This document shows, one piece after another, positions 1 to 9,291 of a stretch of DNA of 63,958 nucleotides. The position numbers and the translations under genes are program-made. The stretch is from NCBI GenBank assembly GCA_019456185.1, contig VRUH01000010.1, positions 36,251-100,208 of the forward strand. The letters run 5' to 3'. Under the pieces are notes generated by a model. That model searched no databases. It was not told where the DNA came from and worked only from the letters and a program-made list of their open reading frames with translations. This DNA is from Candidatus Glassbacteria bacterium. GTDB lineage: Bacteria > Gemmatimonadota > Glassbacteria > GWA2-58-10. Position 1 is the first letter of the stretch; every line of letters starts with the position of its first letter.

Positions 1-292
1 GGGGATCCATCACCCGGAAATAGATGACCGCGTTGACCTTGAGCGAAACGTTGTCCTTGGTTATCACATCCTGCGGCGGCACGTCCATCGCGATCGTGCG
101 CAGGCTGATCTTGACCATCCGGTCGATCATCGGGATCAGGAAAAACAGTCCCGGCCCCTTGGCTTTGGGCAGCAGGCGGCCCAGGCGGAAGATCACGCCG
201 CGCTCGTATTCACGCAAGATCTTGATCATACTGGACAGGAAAAGCACGACAATGACCAACAGGAAAAATAGCATGTAAATTTGCTGCTGCAT
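1..292 (-). CDS. SPFH/slipin (stomatin-like) membrane protein, 3' part outside window
   Basis: This is the N-terminal 97 codons of a stomatin/prohibitin-family (SPFH) protein. A single N-terminal membrane anchor (about residues 5-22, rich in L, F, V, I) is followed by [11 protein letters not shown] and then GPGLFFLIP, the classic start of the SPFH domain. The ATG at 292-290 has an AGGAGG Shine-Dalgarno about 7 bases upstream. It lies just downstream of the NfeD protease gene on the same strand. That nfeD-slipin pairing is widespread and suggests a membrane complex in which the protease acts on or with the slipin. The gene runs off the left edge of the window, so the C-terminal oligomerisation part is not visible. 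Confidence 0.9.
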   Translation of the reverse strand, partial: MQQQIYMLFFLLVIVVLFLSSMIKILREYERGVIFRLGRLLPKAKGPGLFFLIPMIDRMVKISLRTIAMDVPPQDVITKDNVSLKVNAVIYFRVMDP

Positions 293-396
293 CTGGAGCC
301 TCCTGCTGTGAATGGAAAATATCCCGTCGCCGTTCCCGCACGGTATAACCATCACCCCGCGGGAACGGCGACACGGGCGCCGCGGTGCATCCGGGA

Positions 397-1725
397 CTAC
401 TGTTCCAGCTGCTCTACGATCAGGATCAGGCGCTCCACGCCGGTAACGCGCACGGGCTTGTCGGTTTCGATGGTGCCCGAACTGCTGCGCGCGCTCCAGA
501 TTTCACTGTGGATAAACACCTTGCCTTCGGGCGCAAGCTCGCTGATAGCGCGGCCCGCTTCGCCAATGAGCCCCTCGTTGCCGGTGGTGGTCCTACTGCG
601 CAGGCTCTGGACCGCCTTGCCCACCACGAAAACGAAAAAGGCCGCGGTCGCGATAACCGTCGGAATCAGCACTTCCCAACTGATCGATAATTCCGGCATG
701 GTAGGTGAAAACTCTCCGCGATAAAGCATGATGGAGCCCAGCACCAGGGAGACAACGCCTCCCACGGTGAGCAGGCCGAAACTGGGGATTTTAATCTCCA
801 AGATGAACAGTACGATCGCAAAGACTATCAGCAGCGCGGCCGCCATGTTGATCGGCAGGGTCTGGAAAGCGAAAAACGCCAGGATCAGGCTGATCCCACC
901 CACCACGCCGGGGAAAATCAGTCCCGGGTTCGACAGCTCGAAATACAGGCCCGCCAGGCCGGCCATGAAGAGGATATAGGCTATATTGGGATCTCCCAGC
1001 CGGTCGAGTATCCGGTAGCGCCAGTTATACTCGTGGACGACTATCCGGGCTCCGGCCAGATCGAGAGTCAGCGAATCCCCGCCTACCAGCGCCACCACCC
1101 GGCCGTCGAGCATCTCCATCAGCTCTTCGACATCGGCGGCCACGTAATCGATCACACCTCGCTCGAGCGCTTCCTCCTCGGTGATCGATACGCTGTAACG
1201 CACCGCGGAGTCGGCCCAGGCTATATTGCGGCTGCGCTGGGTGGCGATAGTTTTGATGAAGGCGCGGGTGTCGTTGAGCACCTTGTCTTCCATCACCGAG
1301 CTACTGTCCCCGCCGCCCATGCCGCCCATGCCGATACTGACCGGGTGGGCCGCACCGATATTGGTTCCCGGCGCCATCGCGGCAATATGGGCCGCCATGG
1401 TGATAAACACACCGGCGCTGCCAGCCCGGCTGCCCGAGGGCGATACATAGACCGCAATCGGCAGGCGGCTTCCCAGCAGCAGCTTGACCAGTTCGCGGGT
1501 AGTGGTCAGCAGCCCGCCGGGCGTATCGAGTTCGATTACCAGCAGCTCGCTGCCGGACTCGACAGCCAGGGCGTGTTTCTCGCGGATAAACTCCTCGCTG
1601 ACCGGTCCGATCATCCCGTTGACCCTGGCCACGTCAACCCGGGGCGCGGCGTTTATTCCGGTTACGGGAGCGCCGAACAGCGCTACCGCCAGCAGCAAGC
1701 CGGTTATGAGATGAGACTTTTTCAT
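397..1725 (-). CDS. NfeD-like ClpP-class membrane serine protease
   Basis: A 442-residue protein with a signal peptide ([18 protein letters not shown]...) and then a ClpP/crotonase-fold protease domain. DTPGG lies at about 67-71 and GSAG with the probable nucleophile Ser103. A Lys near 148 (EDKVLND) is the likely partner in a Ser-Lys dyad, by analogy with archaeal NfeD homologues. Several membrane helices follow (roughly 245-330), then a small C-terminal OB-fold NfeD domain. A longer reading frame starts at 1863, but the upstream 46 residues are low-complexity and the signal peptide begins at the ATG at 1725, so I place the start there. It precedes the slipin gene by about 100 bases, probably in one operon. 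The role in membrane-protein quality control is inferred from the family. Confidence 0.9.
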   Translation of the reverse strand: MKKSHLITGLLLAVALFGAPVTGINAAPRVDVARVNGMIGPVSEEFIREKHALAVESGSELLVIELDTPGGLLTTTRELVKLLLGSRLPIAVYVSPSGSRAGSAGVFITMAAHIAAMAPGTNIGAAHPVSIGMGGMGGGDSSSVMEDKVLNDTRAFIKTIATQRSRNIAWADSAVRYSVSITEEEALERGVIDYVAADVEELMEMLDGRVVALVGGDSLTLDLAGARIVVHEYNWRYRILDRLGDPNIAYILFMAGLAGLYFELSNPGLIFPGVVGGISLILAFFAFQTLPINMAAALLIVFAIVLFILEIKIPSFGLLTVGGVVSLVLGSIMLYRGEFSPTMPELSISWEVLIPTVIATAAFFVFVVGKAVQSLRSRTTTGNEGLIGEAGRAISELAPEGKVFIHSEIWSARSSSGTIETDKPVRVTGVERLILIVEQLEQ

Positions 1726-1902
1726 TTGTCGAGCGATCCGATAGTGACTGTTCAAAGGCCGGCCGGCGCTGATACTTCCGGCCGCGGCCGTGTGCGGGGA
1801 GCGCCGCGGGTGCTCCGCACCGGCTAGGGCACCTGCTTCAAGTTGCCACAAACCGCCGGCCATGTCAATAACACAAGGGTCGCCGGCGGCAGACTCGGGG
1901 AC

Positions 1903-2493
1903 TCAGCCGTCGAACACACCGACCTTGACCTTGGCCGGGCGAATCAGCTTATCGCCGATCTTATAGCCGACCTCGAGTATTTCCACAACGGCCTGGTCCT
2001 GCTTCTCATCATCCACCGGCTCGGTCATCACCGCCTCGTGGAGGTTGTAGTCGACAGGCACGCCGGTTTCGTTGACCGCCTCCACACCGTGCTGAGCGAG
2101 CACTTTTTGCAGGGTCTTATGCATCAGCTCCACGCCCTGCACAAACCCGCCGTCGAGTTCACTCTGCGAGTTTTCCACGTGCTGGAAAAAGCGCTCGAAA
2201 GCATCGACCAGGCCCAGGATATCGCGGAATACGCCCGCCTTGACATAGCCCGCCAACTCGGATTTTTCTTTTGCGGTACGGCGTTTGAAATTGTCCAGTT
2301 CCGCCACCGCCCGCAGGTGCTTATCCGTGGCGTCGGCCAGTTCCTGTTCCAACTCCCCGATTTTCGCCAGGGCTTCGTCGAGTTCACCACCTGGCTGTTC
2401 CGCGTCCGTTTCCGTAGAGACTTCGACCTCGACACCGGCGTTTTCAGTTTCAACAGGCTTCTTGCTCTTCTTTTTTTTGTCCGCCTTGGTCAT
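1903..2493 (-). CDS. grpE: GrpE, DnaK nucleotide-exchange factor
   Basis: A 196-residue GrpE. A charged, Lys/Glu-rich N-terminal tail leads into a long helix (LDEALAKIGELEQELADATD), then the conserved RAVAELDNFKRRTAKEK and a C-terminal beta domain ending in GDKLIRPAKVKVGVFDG. It drives ADP release from DnaK in the cytosol. The ATG at 2493 follows GTGAGGTG and is preferred; a TTG five codons upstream is also possible. It sits apart from dnaK (30.6-32.6 kb), and no dnaJ or hrcA is in the window. The divergent neighbour is the omega-like gene. No CIRCE is visible upstream. Confidence 0.95.
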   Translation of the reverse strand: MTKADKKKKSKKPVETENAGVEVEVSTETDAEQPGGELDEALAKIGELEQELADATDKHLRAVAELDNFKRRTAKEKSELAGYVKAGVFRDILGLVDAFERFFQHVENSQSELDGGFVQGVELMHKTLQKVLAQHGVEAVNETGVPVDYNLHEAVMTEPVDDEKQDQAVVEILEVGYKIGDKLIRPAKVKVGVFDG

Positions 2494-2737
2494 CAACACC
2501 TCACTCAAACGTTTATATCACCCGATTCGGCCCCTTAAACGATCTGGTGCACAGCAGTTGAAGAAAAACTATTGCTTTAATTCCAAGTACCCGTTAAATT
2601 AAGCTCTTCTTAAGTTTATGTCAATAAACCGTTTCGCCCGGAGCAACCCGGATCCGGGGCATCTACGGATACAGCGGCCCGCGATTTCTGGCGCCGGATG
2701 GGCAGGCTAAACTCGTAACGCGCAGGGAGGCAGCCGG

Positions 2738-2980
2738 ATGAAGTTGCACACTCCGAAAGAAATGGCCGAAAAGGGCGGCTCCAAGTACCAGGGCTGCGTG
2801 ATCGCGGCCAAGTACGCACGCAAGCTGCACAACCAGTACCGCGACTCCACCCAGTTCCTGGACAAGAAATTCACAACCGAGTCGCTGGACAAGCTGTCCG
2901 AGGGTAATCTGAATTACGAGATCGTCGACCGCAGGATGAGCAAGAAGAAAGCCAAGTCCATTTTCCCGGACAAGGCCTGA
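2738..2980 (+). CDS. rpoZ: RNA polymerase omega (RpoZ/Rpb6)-like subunit
   Basis: An 80-residue basic protein. The segment KYQGCVIAAKYARKLH resembles the conserved helix of the bacterial omega subunit (normally ...AAKRARQL...), and ESLDKLSEGNLNYEIVD fits the omega C-terminal segment. Omega supports assembly and stability of the beta-prime subunit. The length suits the family. GGGAGG lies about 10 bases before the ATG. An intrinsic terminator follows directly, so it is probably monocistronic. The identification rests on short motifs, and another small Rpb6-fold protein cannot be excluded. Confidence 0.7.
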   Translation: MKLHTPKEMAEKGGSKYQGCVIAAKYARKLHNQYRDSTQFLDKKFTTESLDKLSEGNLNYEIVDRRMSKKKAKSIFPDKA

Positions 2981-3006
2981 GTCCGACTCCCGAGAATGCA
3001 AACTGC

Positions 3007-3044
3007 AAAGCCCCCACCGGAATTTTTCCTGCGGGGGTTTTTTT
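3007..3044 (+). terminator. Intrinsic terminator after the omega-like gene
   Basis: A CCCCC/GGGGG-centred stem (3011-3015 with 3033-3037, extended by flanking pairs) is followed by a run of seven T. Confidence 0.85.
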
Positions 3045-3067
3045 CGCGCAGCTTAATCCTCGATAAC

Positions 3068-4075
3068 TCAGGCCATGTAGGAAAACCGCTCCCTGTCGAT
3101 CAACCCCCGTACCTCCCCGCCGCTGAAAAAAGCCTCCAGGTTGTCGAGCGCTTCCTCGATCATCCAGATCCGCTGGTCCGGGGTCGGTCCGGCGATATGG
3201 GGCGTGAGCAGCAGGTTGGGCATGTCGCGCAAGGGGCTGGCGGGGGCTGGCGGTTCGGGAAAGGTAACATCGACCGCCGCCTTGAACCGGCCGGTGCGCA
3301 GTTGTTCGATCAGCGCCTCCTCGTCGACCAGCATGCCCCGCGCGCTGTTGACCAGAACCGCCCCGGGCTTGATTCTGGAAAGCAGATCGCGGCCGATCAT
3401 GCGACGGTTTCCGGGGGTGGCGGCCGCATTGATCGAGATCACGTCGCAGGTGGCGAAGATTTCCTCCACGGTCACCTGATGGAATCCCTGTGCGGCCGCC
3501 TCGTCATCGCTCAAGTACCCGCTGCTGATTACCAGCTCGACATCGAAAGGCTCGAGCAGCCTGACAAATTCCCGGGCGACCTGCCCCAGCCCGACGATCC
3601 CGACTTTCTTGCGCAGCAGGCTGACATTCCAGTCCGGCTGATATTCCCACCAGTTCCCATCCTGCTTGACCCACTCCCGGTACTCGAACAGGCTGCGCAT
3701 CAGGGCCAAGGTGACACAGAGGATATACTCGGCCACCGGCTTTGACATCACCCGGGAAACGTTGCAGAGGACCAGGTCCGGTCTGATATCGAACAGTTCG
3801 GGGGATATGAAGGGCCGCACCTCGCCACCGCAATGGGAGATTATTTTGACCTCGGCGGCCGCCTCCAGCACCTCGCGGTCGATCAGCGGTGTGTTCCAGG
3901 TTGTCAGCACCGCGTCCTTGCCGCGGTAGAGGGCCGCATACTCCCGGCGGGACAATTCCCCGGGATCGACTGCCAGTTCGACCTCGCCCAGTCTCTCCAG
4001 GCGCTCCATGATATGTCCGGGCAGGAACCAGTCCCTGTAAATCGACTGCACCGGAACCAGAATTTTCGGCTCCAT
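3068..4075 (-). CDS. D-isomer-specific 2-hydroxyacid dehydrogenase family protein
   Basis: A 335-residue NAD-dependent dehydrogenase. The Rossmann motif VGIVGLGQVAREFVRLL is in the middle. NSARGMLVDEEALIEQL and the C-terminal TPHIAGPTPDQR, with the catalytic His, are diagnostic. Unlike PGDH it has no ACT domain. The substrate is unknown; the family includes phosphoglycerate, glycerate and glyoxylate reductases. The ATG at 4075 follows AAAGGAAAAG. An in-frame start 18 codons upstream exists, but the intervening residues do not look like the family N-terminus. It is convergent with the omega-like gene and divergent from HU. Confidence 0.9.
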   Translation of the reverse strand: MEPKILVPVQSIYRDWFLPGHIMERLERLGEVELAVDPGELSRREYAALYRGKDAVLTTWNTPLIDREVLEAAAEVKIISHCGGEVRPFISPELFDIRPDLVLCNVSRVMSKPVAEYILCVTLALMRSLFEYREWVKQDGNWWEYQPDWNVSLLRKKVGIVGLGQVAREFVRLLEPFDVELVISSGYLSDDEAAAQGFHQVTVEEIFATCDVISINAAATPGNRRMIGRDLLSRIKPGAVLVNSARGMLVDEEALIEQLRTGRFKAAVDVTFPEPPAPASPLRDMPNLLLTPHIAGPTPDQRIWMIEEALDNLEAFFSGGEVRGLIDRERFSYMA

Positions 4076-4197
4076 TACTTTTCCTTTCAGTCGGAATGAG
4101 AGCGGTCTCGCCAAAGCACGACTCTTCACGTAGCGCTTTACCGAAAAAGTTTGAATTAGAGAAATGTTAATATGTTAATCATTTACAAATTTTTTTC

Positions 4198-4226
4198 TTG
4201 CGGTTTTGAAAAACATGCAATAGTAT
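4198..4226 (+). promoter_or_regulatory. Probable sigma-70 promoter for HU gene
   Basis: TTGCGG at 4198-4203, a 17-base spacer, then TAGTAT at 4221-4226, in an A/T-rich upstream region. It predicts a 5' leader of roughly 105 bases before the HU start. Confidence 0.6.
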
Positions 4227-4338
4227 AGTTTTTGCTCAATGCCACCGGAAGACCTCTCGCCGAGGAAACCGGAATACTCCGTAGAAAAAAAATCGTGTTG
4301 ATAGAGTACCGTTCAATGAGTCCAGGAGGATTCTTTTC

Positions 4339-4611
4339 ATGACCAAGGCAGATGTTGTCGAACTGATCGCCGAGAAAACCGGATTTACAGCCAAGGATGT
4401 CAAAGTCGTAGTCGAACAGTTTCTGGACGAAATAAAGGTATGTCTGCAGGACGACAAACATCTCGAAATCCGCGGTTTCGGCACGTTCAAGGTGAAAAAC
4501 CACAAGGCCCGCAAGGCCCGCAATCCCAAGACCAACGAAGAGGTCTACGTGCCGTCCAAGAAAAAGGCTTTTTTCAAAGTCAGCCGGGAATTGAACAACC
4601 TGCTTAACTGA
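4339..4611 (+). CDS. HU/IHF-family DNA-binding protein
   Basis: A 90-residue histone-like protein. MTKADVVELIAEKTGF forms the two-helix base, GFGTFKVKNHKARKARNPKTNEEV is the beta-arm with the HU-family signature, and the C-terminal helix is SRELNNLLN. It binds and bends DNA non-specifically in the nucleoid as a dimer. AGGAGG lies 10 bases before the ATG. A promoter is visible upstream and an intrinsic terminator follows, so it is probably a single-gene unit. HU versus IHF cannot be decided from sequence alone, but the arm has the RNPKT form common to HU. Confidence 0.95.
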   Translation: MTKADVVELIAEKTGFTAKDVKVVVEQFLDEIKVCLQDDKHLEIRGFGTFKVKNHKARKARNPKTNEEVYVPSKKKAFFKVSRELNNLLN

Positions 4612-4636
4612 AGACTGCTGTCAGCCGGCTTCAGAC

Positions 4637-4675
4637 AAAAGCCTTTCGCGCCGCCGCGGCACGGAAGGCTTTTTT
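4637..4675 (+). terminator. Intrinsic terminator after HU gene
   Basis: AAAAGCCTT at 4637-4645 pairs with AAGGCTTTT at 4665-4673, with a GC-rich interior and a T run. Confidence 0.85.
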
Positions 4676-4708
4676 GTTTCCAGCAACAGCGTCTGGAGCA
4701 ATCCGGTA

Positions 4709-5401
4709 TCAGCTGAATATCAGCCGGCCGAAACGCTGCGGAAGATGAAAATCAGCCGCGCCCGTGGGGCTGAACGCGCTCTCCTCCAGCGAGTCGCCGT
4801 CCTTGTCGATCCGGAACAGGTTGGCCCGCCACACATCGCCCGGACGGGGCGGCACCCTTCCGCCCAGGAACAGGTCGCTGAACGCAATCGCCATCTCGCA
4901 TTCCCACCACTCGCACTCCCGGCCGCCTAGCTGTCCCTCCACGTGGACCGCGTGACTGAACCCCCGGGGGTCCCAATCGGTGAAACCCTGGAACCGCGGT
5001 CCGCGGCCCCCGGCGCCGGCTGGGACTGTATCGTTGATAATCAGGGCGTCGAACCCGGTGTTCAACGGGCTGACCTCGAGTTCGTAGTATGCTGTCAGCA
5101 GCCCGGTGGGATCGAGAAAAACTTCCACCACTTCCTCGTCGTAAATCGGCTCGTCGTGGCCGGTCATCGTGCCCCAGATATAGTTGTCCACCGCGTGGAA
5201 GCCGATATAGAGGCGTTCGTCATCGTAGAGCATGCGGGCGGTGGTGGGCTGGGAGGGTTTCCTGCCCGTAACTGTCTCCAGCAGTTCGATCACCTCGGCC
5301 CCGGCCCACGCTTCGTCGTCGAGCCGCCCGTCGATCCGGATCGGCCCGCTGGACCTGCGGACATGATATTCAGCCAGTGCGGGTAAGCCGGTCACTCTCA
5401 C
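4709..5401 (-). CDS. CBM9-like carbohydrate-binding domain protein
   Basis: A 230-residue protein consisting of one CBM9-type beta-sandwich. IRIDGRLDDEAWAGAEV is the usual N-terminal signature, LYDDERLYIGFHAVD the next strand pair, and EVVEVFLDP the conserved acidic strand. No signal peptide or catalytic domain is visible, so it is predicted cytoplasmic, which is unusual for a domain most often seen in secreted glycan enzymes. The GTG start overlaps the TGA of the upstream AAC(3)-like gene (GTGA), so translation is probably coupled. Function unknown; a ligand-binding partner of the acetyltransferase-like protein is one possibility. Confidence 0.8.
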   Translation of the reverse strand: MRVTGLPALAEYHVRRSSGPIRIDGRLDDEAWAGAEVIELLETVTGRKPSQPTTARMLYDDERLYIGFHAVDNYIWGTMTGHDEPIYDEEVVEVFLDPTGLLTAYYELEVSPLNTGFDALIINDTVPAGAGGRGPRFQGFTDWDPRGFSHAVHVEGQLGGRECEWWECEMAIAFSDLFLGGRVPPRPGDVWRANLFRIDKDGDSLEESAFSPTGAADFHLPQRFGRLIFS

Positions 5402-6225
5402 TTCCCCCCTTTCCTCTTTTGTTTCAGCTTGCTGATGATCTCCCTGCCCCGGGGACAGACCGCGCAGTCGTCCTGATGGCAGAGGAACGCTTCGGGGTCG
5501 GCTCTCATCATCCCGACCCCCACGTCAAGCATCTCCCGCGCGCTGGCGATCACCGAGTCGGCCCGGCCAACCTTGCCCCGTTCGAGCATCCCCCGGCGCT
5601 CCATTTCCCTGCGGACCAGCACGAACTCGGCGCTGTCGCCGGGCACCTCGCGGGGGATGTCGCTGATCACCGAACCGTCGGTGTGGCGCGCCACCACCCC
5701 AGTCTCCCAGCCCGGATAGGCCACGTCGAGAAACGGCACCTCGGCCAGCACCTCGGCCAGGTGCAGGATACTGCTGGTGCTCCAGTCGCAGCCGATATGC
5801 AGCACATACCCGTCCAGGTGAGCCAGGTGGTCCCAGGGGCTGCCGCGGCCGATATAGGAGGCGTGACGGTGCTCCTCGGCCATCTCCAGCGCTCCCGGCC
5901 CCAGGATACCGACAGAGTGGGTGGGATGGGCCGAGCGGATCACCCCCGGGTAATTGCGGAACGTCTCGGGCAGCAGACCAAGATAGGACTGGGTGACCGA
6001 CAGATCGATAAGCTGGCCGCGCGGGCGAATGAACAGGGGCAGCATGATCCCGCCCCCGTCGCCCACTACCTCGCGCAGCGCCTCGATCACGCTCACCGGT
6101 CCGCCCTCGACCCAGCCGATCGCCTTGAGCGAGCTGTGTACCGCCACCCAGTGGCCACTGCCGAGCCCGAGGGCACGGAAATCGGCGACCAGCCCGGCCT
6201 TGTTAATTTTTTTATCCGGCGACAT
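5398..6225 (-). CDS. AAC(3)-family N-acetyltransferase-like protein
   Basis: A 275-residue protein of the aminoglycoside 3-N-acetyltransferase/YokD fold. VAVHSSLKAIGWVEGG near the N-terminus, the mid-protein HPTHSVGILGP, and GSPWDHLAHLDGYVLHIG are the family's CoA and active-site motifs. The C-terminus carries an extra Cys/His cluster (CHQDDCAVCPRGRE), not usual in resistance enzymes and possibly metal-binding. The start at 6225 is chosen because the upstream 30 residues are unlike the family; the ribosome site is weak. It is coupled by overlap to the CBM9-like gene. Many such homologues act in antibiotic or sugar metabolism, so resistance should not be assumed. Confidence 0.85.
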   Translation of the reverse strand: MSPDKKINKAGLVADFRALGLGSGHWVAVHSSLKAIGWVEGGPVSVIEALREVVGDGGGIMLPLFIRPRGQLIDLSVTQSYLGLLPETFRNYPGVIRSAHPTHSVGILGPGALEMAEEHRHASYIGRGSPWDHLAHLDGYVLHIGCDWSTSSILHLAEVLAEVPFLDVAYPGWETGVVARHTDGSVISDIPREVPGDSAEFVLVRREMERRGMLERGKVGRADSVIASAREMLDVGVGMMRADPEAFLCHQDDCAVCPRGREIISKLKQKRKGGK

Positions 6226-6331
6226 AAGCTTACCCGCAAAAAACCTGGCAATCCGTGGATTGCATTCACCCTTAGCGCAAAAGGTCAAAATACGCAAAAG
6301 GCGGTTGCAGGGCAAGTGGGTGCAGGGATAT

Positions 6332-6369
6332 AAAAAAACCGCCGCGGCAATTTTTCATTGCCGCGGCGG
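6332..6369 (-). terminator. Intrinsic terminator after groEL
   Basis: A perfect 12-bp stem (6339-6350 with 6358-6369, seven-base loop) followed on the minus strand by seven T. Confidence 0.95.
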
Positions 6370-6407
6370 CTCGTGTTTCAGCTACAGCATAAAGACGAAT
6401 CGGCGGT

Positions 6408-8102
<1,695 letters not shown>

Positions 8103-8153
8103 TTAACTTGCTTAAGATAATCGGATTCACGAAAGAATCACCCGGCACCGGCT

Positions 8154-8444
8154 TCAGATGATAGCCAGTACGTCGCTCTCGCGCAGGATCAGATATTCCT
8201 TGCCGTCGATAGTGACCTCGGTGCCGGAGTATTTGCCGTAGAGCACCTTGTCGCCCTTCTTGACTTCCAAGGCGATCCGCTTGCCTTCCTCGCTCATCTT
8301 GCCCGGACCGACGGCGAAGATTTTGCCCTGCTGGGGCTTCTCCTTGGCAGTATCGGGGATAATAATGCTGCCCTTCTTCTGCTCGGTCTCTTCCAGGGGC
8401 CGAACGACCACGCGGTCAGCCAGGGGTTTGATCTTAGTAGCCAT
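8154..8444 (-). CDS. groS: GroES, 10-kDa co-chaperonin
   Basis: A 96-residue co-chaperonin: [15 protein letters not shown], the mobile loop region [20 protein letters not shown] that docks on GroEL, and [25 protein letters not shown] at the end. It forms the heptameric lid. CGGAG lies about nine bases before the ATG. First gene of the chaperonin operon; a CIRCE element overlaps its promoter, so HrcA repression is expected. hrcA itself is not in the window. Confidence 0.98.
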   Translation of the reverse strand: MATKIKPLADRVVVRPLEETEQKKGSIIIPDTAKEKPQQGKIFAVGPGKMSEEGKRIALEVKKGDKVLYGKYSGTEVTIDGKEYLILRESDVLAII

Positions 8445-8513
8445 AGTGCGTACTCCGTTTCGGTTAGAGTTGAACCAGATGCAACTGCTTAACGATAACA
8501 GGGTTAAATGAAA

Positions 8514-8543
8514 ATGTTAGCACTCGTCCCGGGTGGGTGCCAA
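8514..8543 (-). promoter_or_regulatory. groESL promoter with embedded CIRCE (HrcA operator)
   Basis: The bases at 8517-8543 read TTAGCACTC, nine spacer bases, GGGTGCCAA: a perfect left half and a 7/9 right half of the CIRCE consensus with exact spacing. On the minus strand TTGGCA (8543-8538) and TAACAT (8519-8514), 18 bases apart, make a plausible sigma-70 promoter lying inside the operator, so HrcA binding would block polymerase. Confidence 0.9.
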
Positions 8544-8562
8544 CACAGGGGATAAAAAAATT

Positions 8563-8823
8563 TCAACTGTCGCTGGCGGCCGACGGACATCGGCCGGAAT
8601 CGGCGCAGGCGGGAGCTTGCTCCTTGGCCTTGCCCTTTCCTTTGTTTTTATAATCGGTGGCGTAGAAACCGCTGCCCTTAAACACGAACGCGACGGGACT
8701 CAGTATGCGCTGGATATCGGTGCCGTCGCACTTGTCGCAACTCAGCTCGGGAGTTTCGTTGATCCCCTGCAGGACCTCGAAACGCTTTCCGCAGCTTTTG
8801 CACTGGTATTCATAGATCGGCAT
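8563..8823 (-). CDS. FmdB-family zinc-ribbon protein
   Basis: An 86-residue protein beginning MPIYEYQCKSCGKRFE with a second pair CDKCDG, the two CxxC knuckles of the FmdB/CxxC_CxxC_SSSS family. PVAFVFKGSGFYATDY is the conserved segment after the ribbon. The tail is Lys-rich and then Ser/Ala-rich with two further Cys. AGGTT precedes the ATG weakly. The biochemical role of the family is unsettled. It lies upstream of groES on the same strand, but the CIRCE promoter between them argues for separate transcription. Confidence 0.9.
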   Translation of the reverse strand: MPIYEYQCKSCGKRFEVLQGINETPELSCDKCDGTDIQRILSPVAFVFKGSGFYATDYKNKGKGKAKEQAPACADSGRCPSAASDS

Positions 8824-8854
8824 CTGTGAACCTCTCGCTTAGGTTGTCGCTCAC

Positions 8855-8883
8855 TGCATTTTCTTCCCCGATGTGAAAATGCA
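8855..8883. repeat. Perfect 9-bp inverted repeat upstream of the FmdB gene
   Basis: TGCATTTTC at 8855-8863 and GAAAATGCA at 8875-8883, about 30 bases upstream of the FmdB start. It could be an operator or a short hairpin; there is no T run. Confidence 0.5.
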
Positions 8884-8982
8884 AGAGTCGTACCACACCG
8901 GCCGGTTATTACGGCAACCGCCGACAGACTAAAGAAAATAAAACACTTAGCGAAATTCCGCAAGGTTCCTGCCAGTACTTGA

Positions 8983-9012
8983 TAAAAAATATACTGCCTG
9001 ATTGGCAGTATA
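8983..9012 (-). terminator. Intrinsic terminator downstream of the clpB remnant
   Basis: TATACTGCC at 8990-8998 pairs with GGCAGTATA at 9004-9012; on the minus strand the stem is followed by six T. It is well placed to have ended clpB transcription. Confidence 0.8.
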
Positions 9013-9053
9013 TGCATGCCAATTGAGCGGCCATTGATTTTCATCGATGCCGT

Positions 9054-9236
9054 CTAATCGACGGCGGCAGCGGATTCACTCCCGGTTTCAGTCAGCTCGA
9101 AGCTTACGCTGTCCCCGCTTTGATTGCAGGATGCCGAGATCACCGCGCCGCGCCGCGGTTCGCCCTCGAGGATAAAGCGGGCCAGCGGACTCTGGATCTT
9201 GCGGTTGATCAGCCGCTTGAGCGGGCGGAGCGCCGA
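9054..9236 (-). pseudogene. ClpB disaggregase C-terminal remnant
   Basis: Reading the minus strand in the frame that ends at the TAG at 9054-9056 gives ALRPLKRLINRKIQSPLARF, then ILEGE and a beta-strand tail. This matches the last ~55 residues of ClpB (usual form GARPLKRAI...PLA..ILEG). The same frame meets a TGA at 9237-9239 and no further ClpB similarity is visible, so about 800 residues are missing. The longer frame on this strand (from 9291) is a shadow. A terminator of normal design remains downstream. I infer deletion or rearrangement that joined the clpB end to the wzz gene end. Confidence 0.75.
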
Positions 9237-9291
9237 TCAGGCGGGCTGATAATAACCGGGAAGCATTACGGGATTGCCGGCGAAGAAACAC

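Noticed and set aside
5398-6225. Acquired aminoglycoside-resistance gene
   Set aside because: Base composition matches the chromosome, no mobile element is adjacent, and the C-terminal Cys cluster is not typical of resistance AAC(3) enzymes.
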